Part shown: piece after piece, positions 6,709 to 6,816 of the stretch | Layout of the letters: each line of letters opens with the position of its first letter | Numbering within the stretch: position 1 is the stretch's first letter | Assembly (NCBI GenBank): GCA_002418705.1 | Contig: DIEQ01000106.1 | Span: 1 to 6,816, forward strand | Length of the DNA stretch: 6,816 nt | Direction of reading: 5' to 3' | Origin: Mageeibacillus sp. UBA5770 | GTDB taxonomy: Bacteria; Bacillota_A; Clostridia; Saccharofermentanales; Saccharofermentanaceae | Notes under the pieces: generated by a model | Seen by the model: the letters and a program-made list of their open reading frames with translations, nothing else | Database searches by the model: none | Told to the model about the DNA's origin: nothing | Made by a program: the position numbers and the translations under genes

Positions 6709-6727
6709 ATGACTTTGCCGGAAATAG

Positions 6728-6758
6728 AAAAAACCGCGATGCTTGACGCATTCGCGGT
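6728..6758 (-). terminator. Intrinsic terminator of the tRNA-Phe unit
   Basis: On the minus strand ACCGCG pairs with CGCGGT (6753-6758 with 6733-6738), and ATGC pairs with GCAT (6748-6751 with 6739-6742), with one bulged base at 6752 and a 5-base loop. Six T residues follow (6733-6728). It starts 6 bases after the tRNA CCA end and separates the tRNA from the downstream operon. Confidence 0.88.
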
Positions 6759-6764
6759 ATAATC

Positions 6765-6816
6765 TGGTGCCCAGAGTCGGAATCGAACCAACGACACGAG
6801 GATTTTCAGTCCTCTG
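6765..6816 (-). tRNA. tRNA-Phe (GAA), 3' portion; 5' end outside window
   Basis: The last 52 bases of a tRNA are present. The anticodon arm has stem GAGGA/TCCTC with the 7-base loop CTGAAAA, giving anticodon GAA for phenylalanine. The T arm has stem GTTGG/CCGAC (one G-T pair) and loop TTCGATT. The acceptor 3' strand TCTGGGC is followed by discriminator A and an encoded CCA (6767-6765). The D arm and 5' acceptor strand lie beyond the window. A terminator follows at once, so this tRNA is the last gene of its transcription unit. Confidence 0.95.

Noticed and set aside
6647..6751. Upstream extension of the DUF5058-like frame to an ATG at 6751 (292 residues)
   Set aside because: The extension runs through the tRNA terminator and the TATAAT promoter, has no Shine-Dalgarno, and adds a non-conserved-looking basic/aromatic stretch.
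6728..6816. tRNA-Phe as an integration site for a mobile element
   Set aside because: The tRNA is followed directly by its own terminator and ordinary operon genes. There is no integrase and no repeated tRNA 3' end in the window.
1..6816. CRISPR arrays, insertion sequences, tandem repeats, riboswitches
   Set aside because: No regularly spaced repeats, transposase-like frames, terminal inverted repeats, or long structured leaders were seen; all 5' leaders here are under about 50 bases.

Overview
The window reads as part of a Firmicutes chromosome, most likely of the class Clostridia. The grounds are the secG-then-rnr order typical of that phylum, canonical AGGAGG-type Shine-Dalgarno sites, a tRNA with an encoded CCA end, TTG start codons, and a membrane protein that resembles the clostridial DUF5058 family. 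The species cannot be named from the sequence. Every gene lies on the minus strand, so transcription runs from high to low coordinates. Coding is dense, and there is no insertion sequence, CRISPR array, prophage or other sign of transfer.

Region by region, in transcription order. (1) 6816-6728: the 3' portion of a tRNA-Phe gene (anticodon GAA) and its own intrinsic terminator. (2) 6708-1021: a probable four-gene operon behind a TATAAT promoter. It encodes a 257-aa DUF5058-like membrane protein, a 229-aa unrecognised membrane protein, a cytoplasmic M20-family metallopeptidase/aminoacylase (453 aa) and a SERCA-like P-type Ca2+-ATPase (917 aa). Gaps are 15 bp, a 4-base ATGA overlap, and 35 bp. 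(3) 985-601: secG with its own promoter and a strong intrinsic terminator. (4) 579-1: the start of rnr (RNase R) behind an extended -10 promoter. It runs off the window edge after 172 codons.

Functionally, secG and rnr are housekeeping genes (protein export and structured-RNA decay). The interesting part is the upstream operon. Two small polytopic membrane proteins, both started from TTG codons behind unusually G-rich ribosome binding sites, are translationally coupled to a zinc hydrolase of the PM20D1/CPS1-like branch of M20. This looks like an uptake system (an N-acyl or N-carbamoyl amino acid, or a small peptide) joined to the enzyme that cleaves the imported compound. That role is inference; no characterised system was recognised. 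The Ca2+-ATPase at the end of the operon keeps all the residues of a two-site SERCA pump. Separately, the RNase R begins with a basic disordered head followed directly by a single cold-shock domain, so the usual N-terminal helix-turn-helix and first cold-shock domain are absent.
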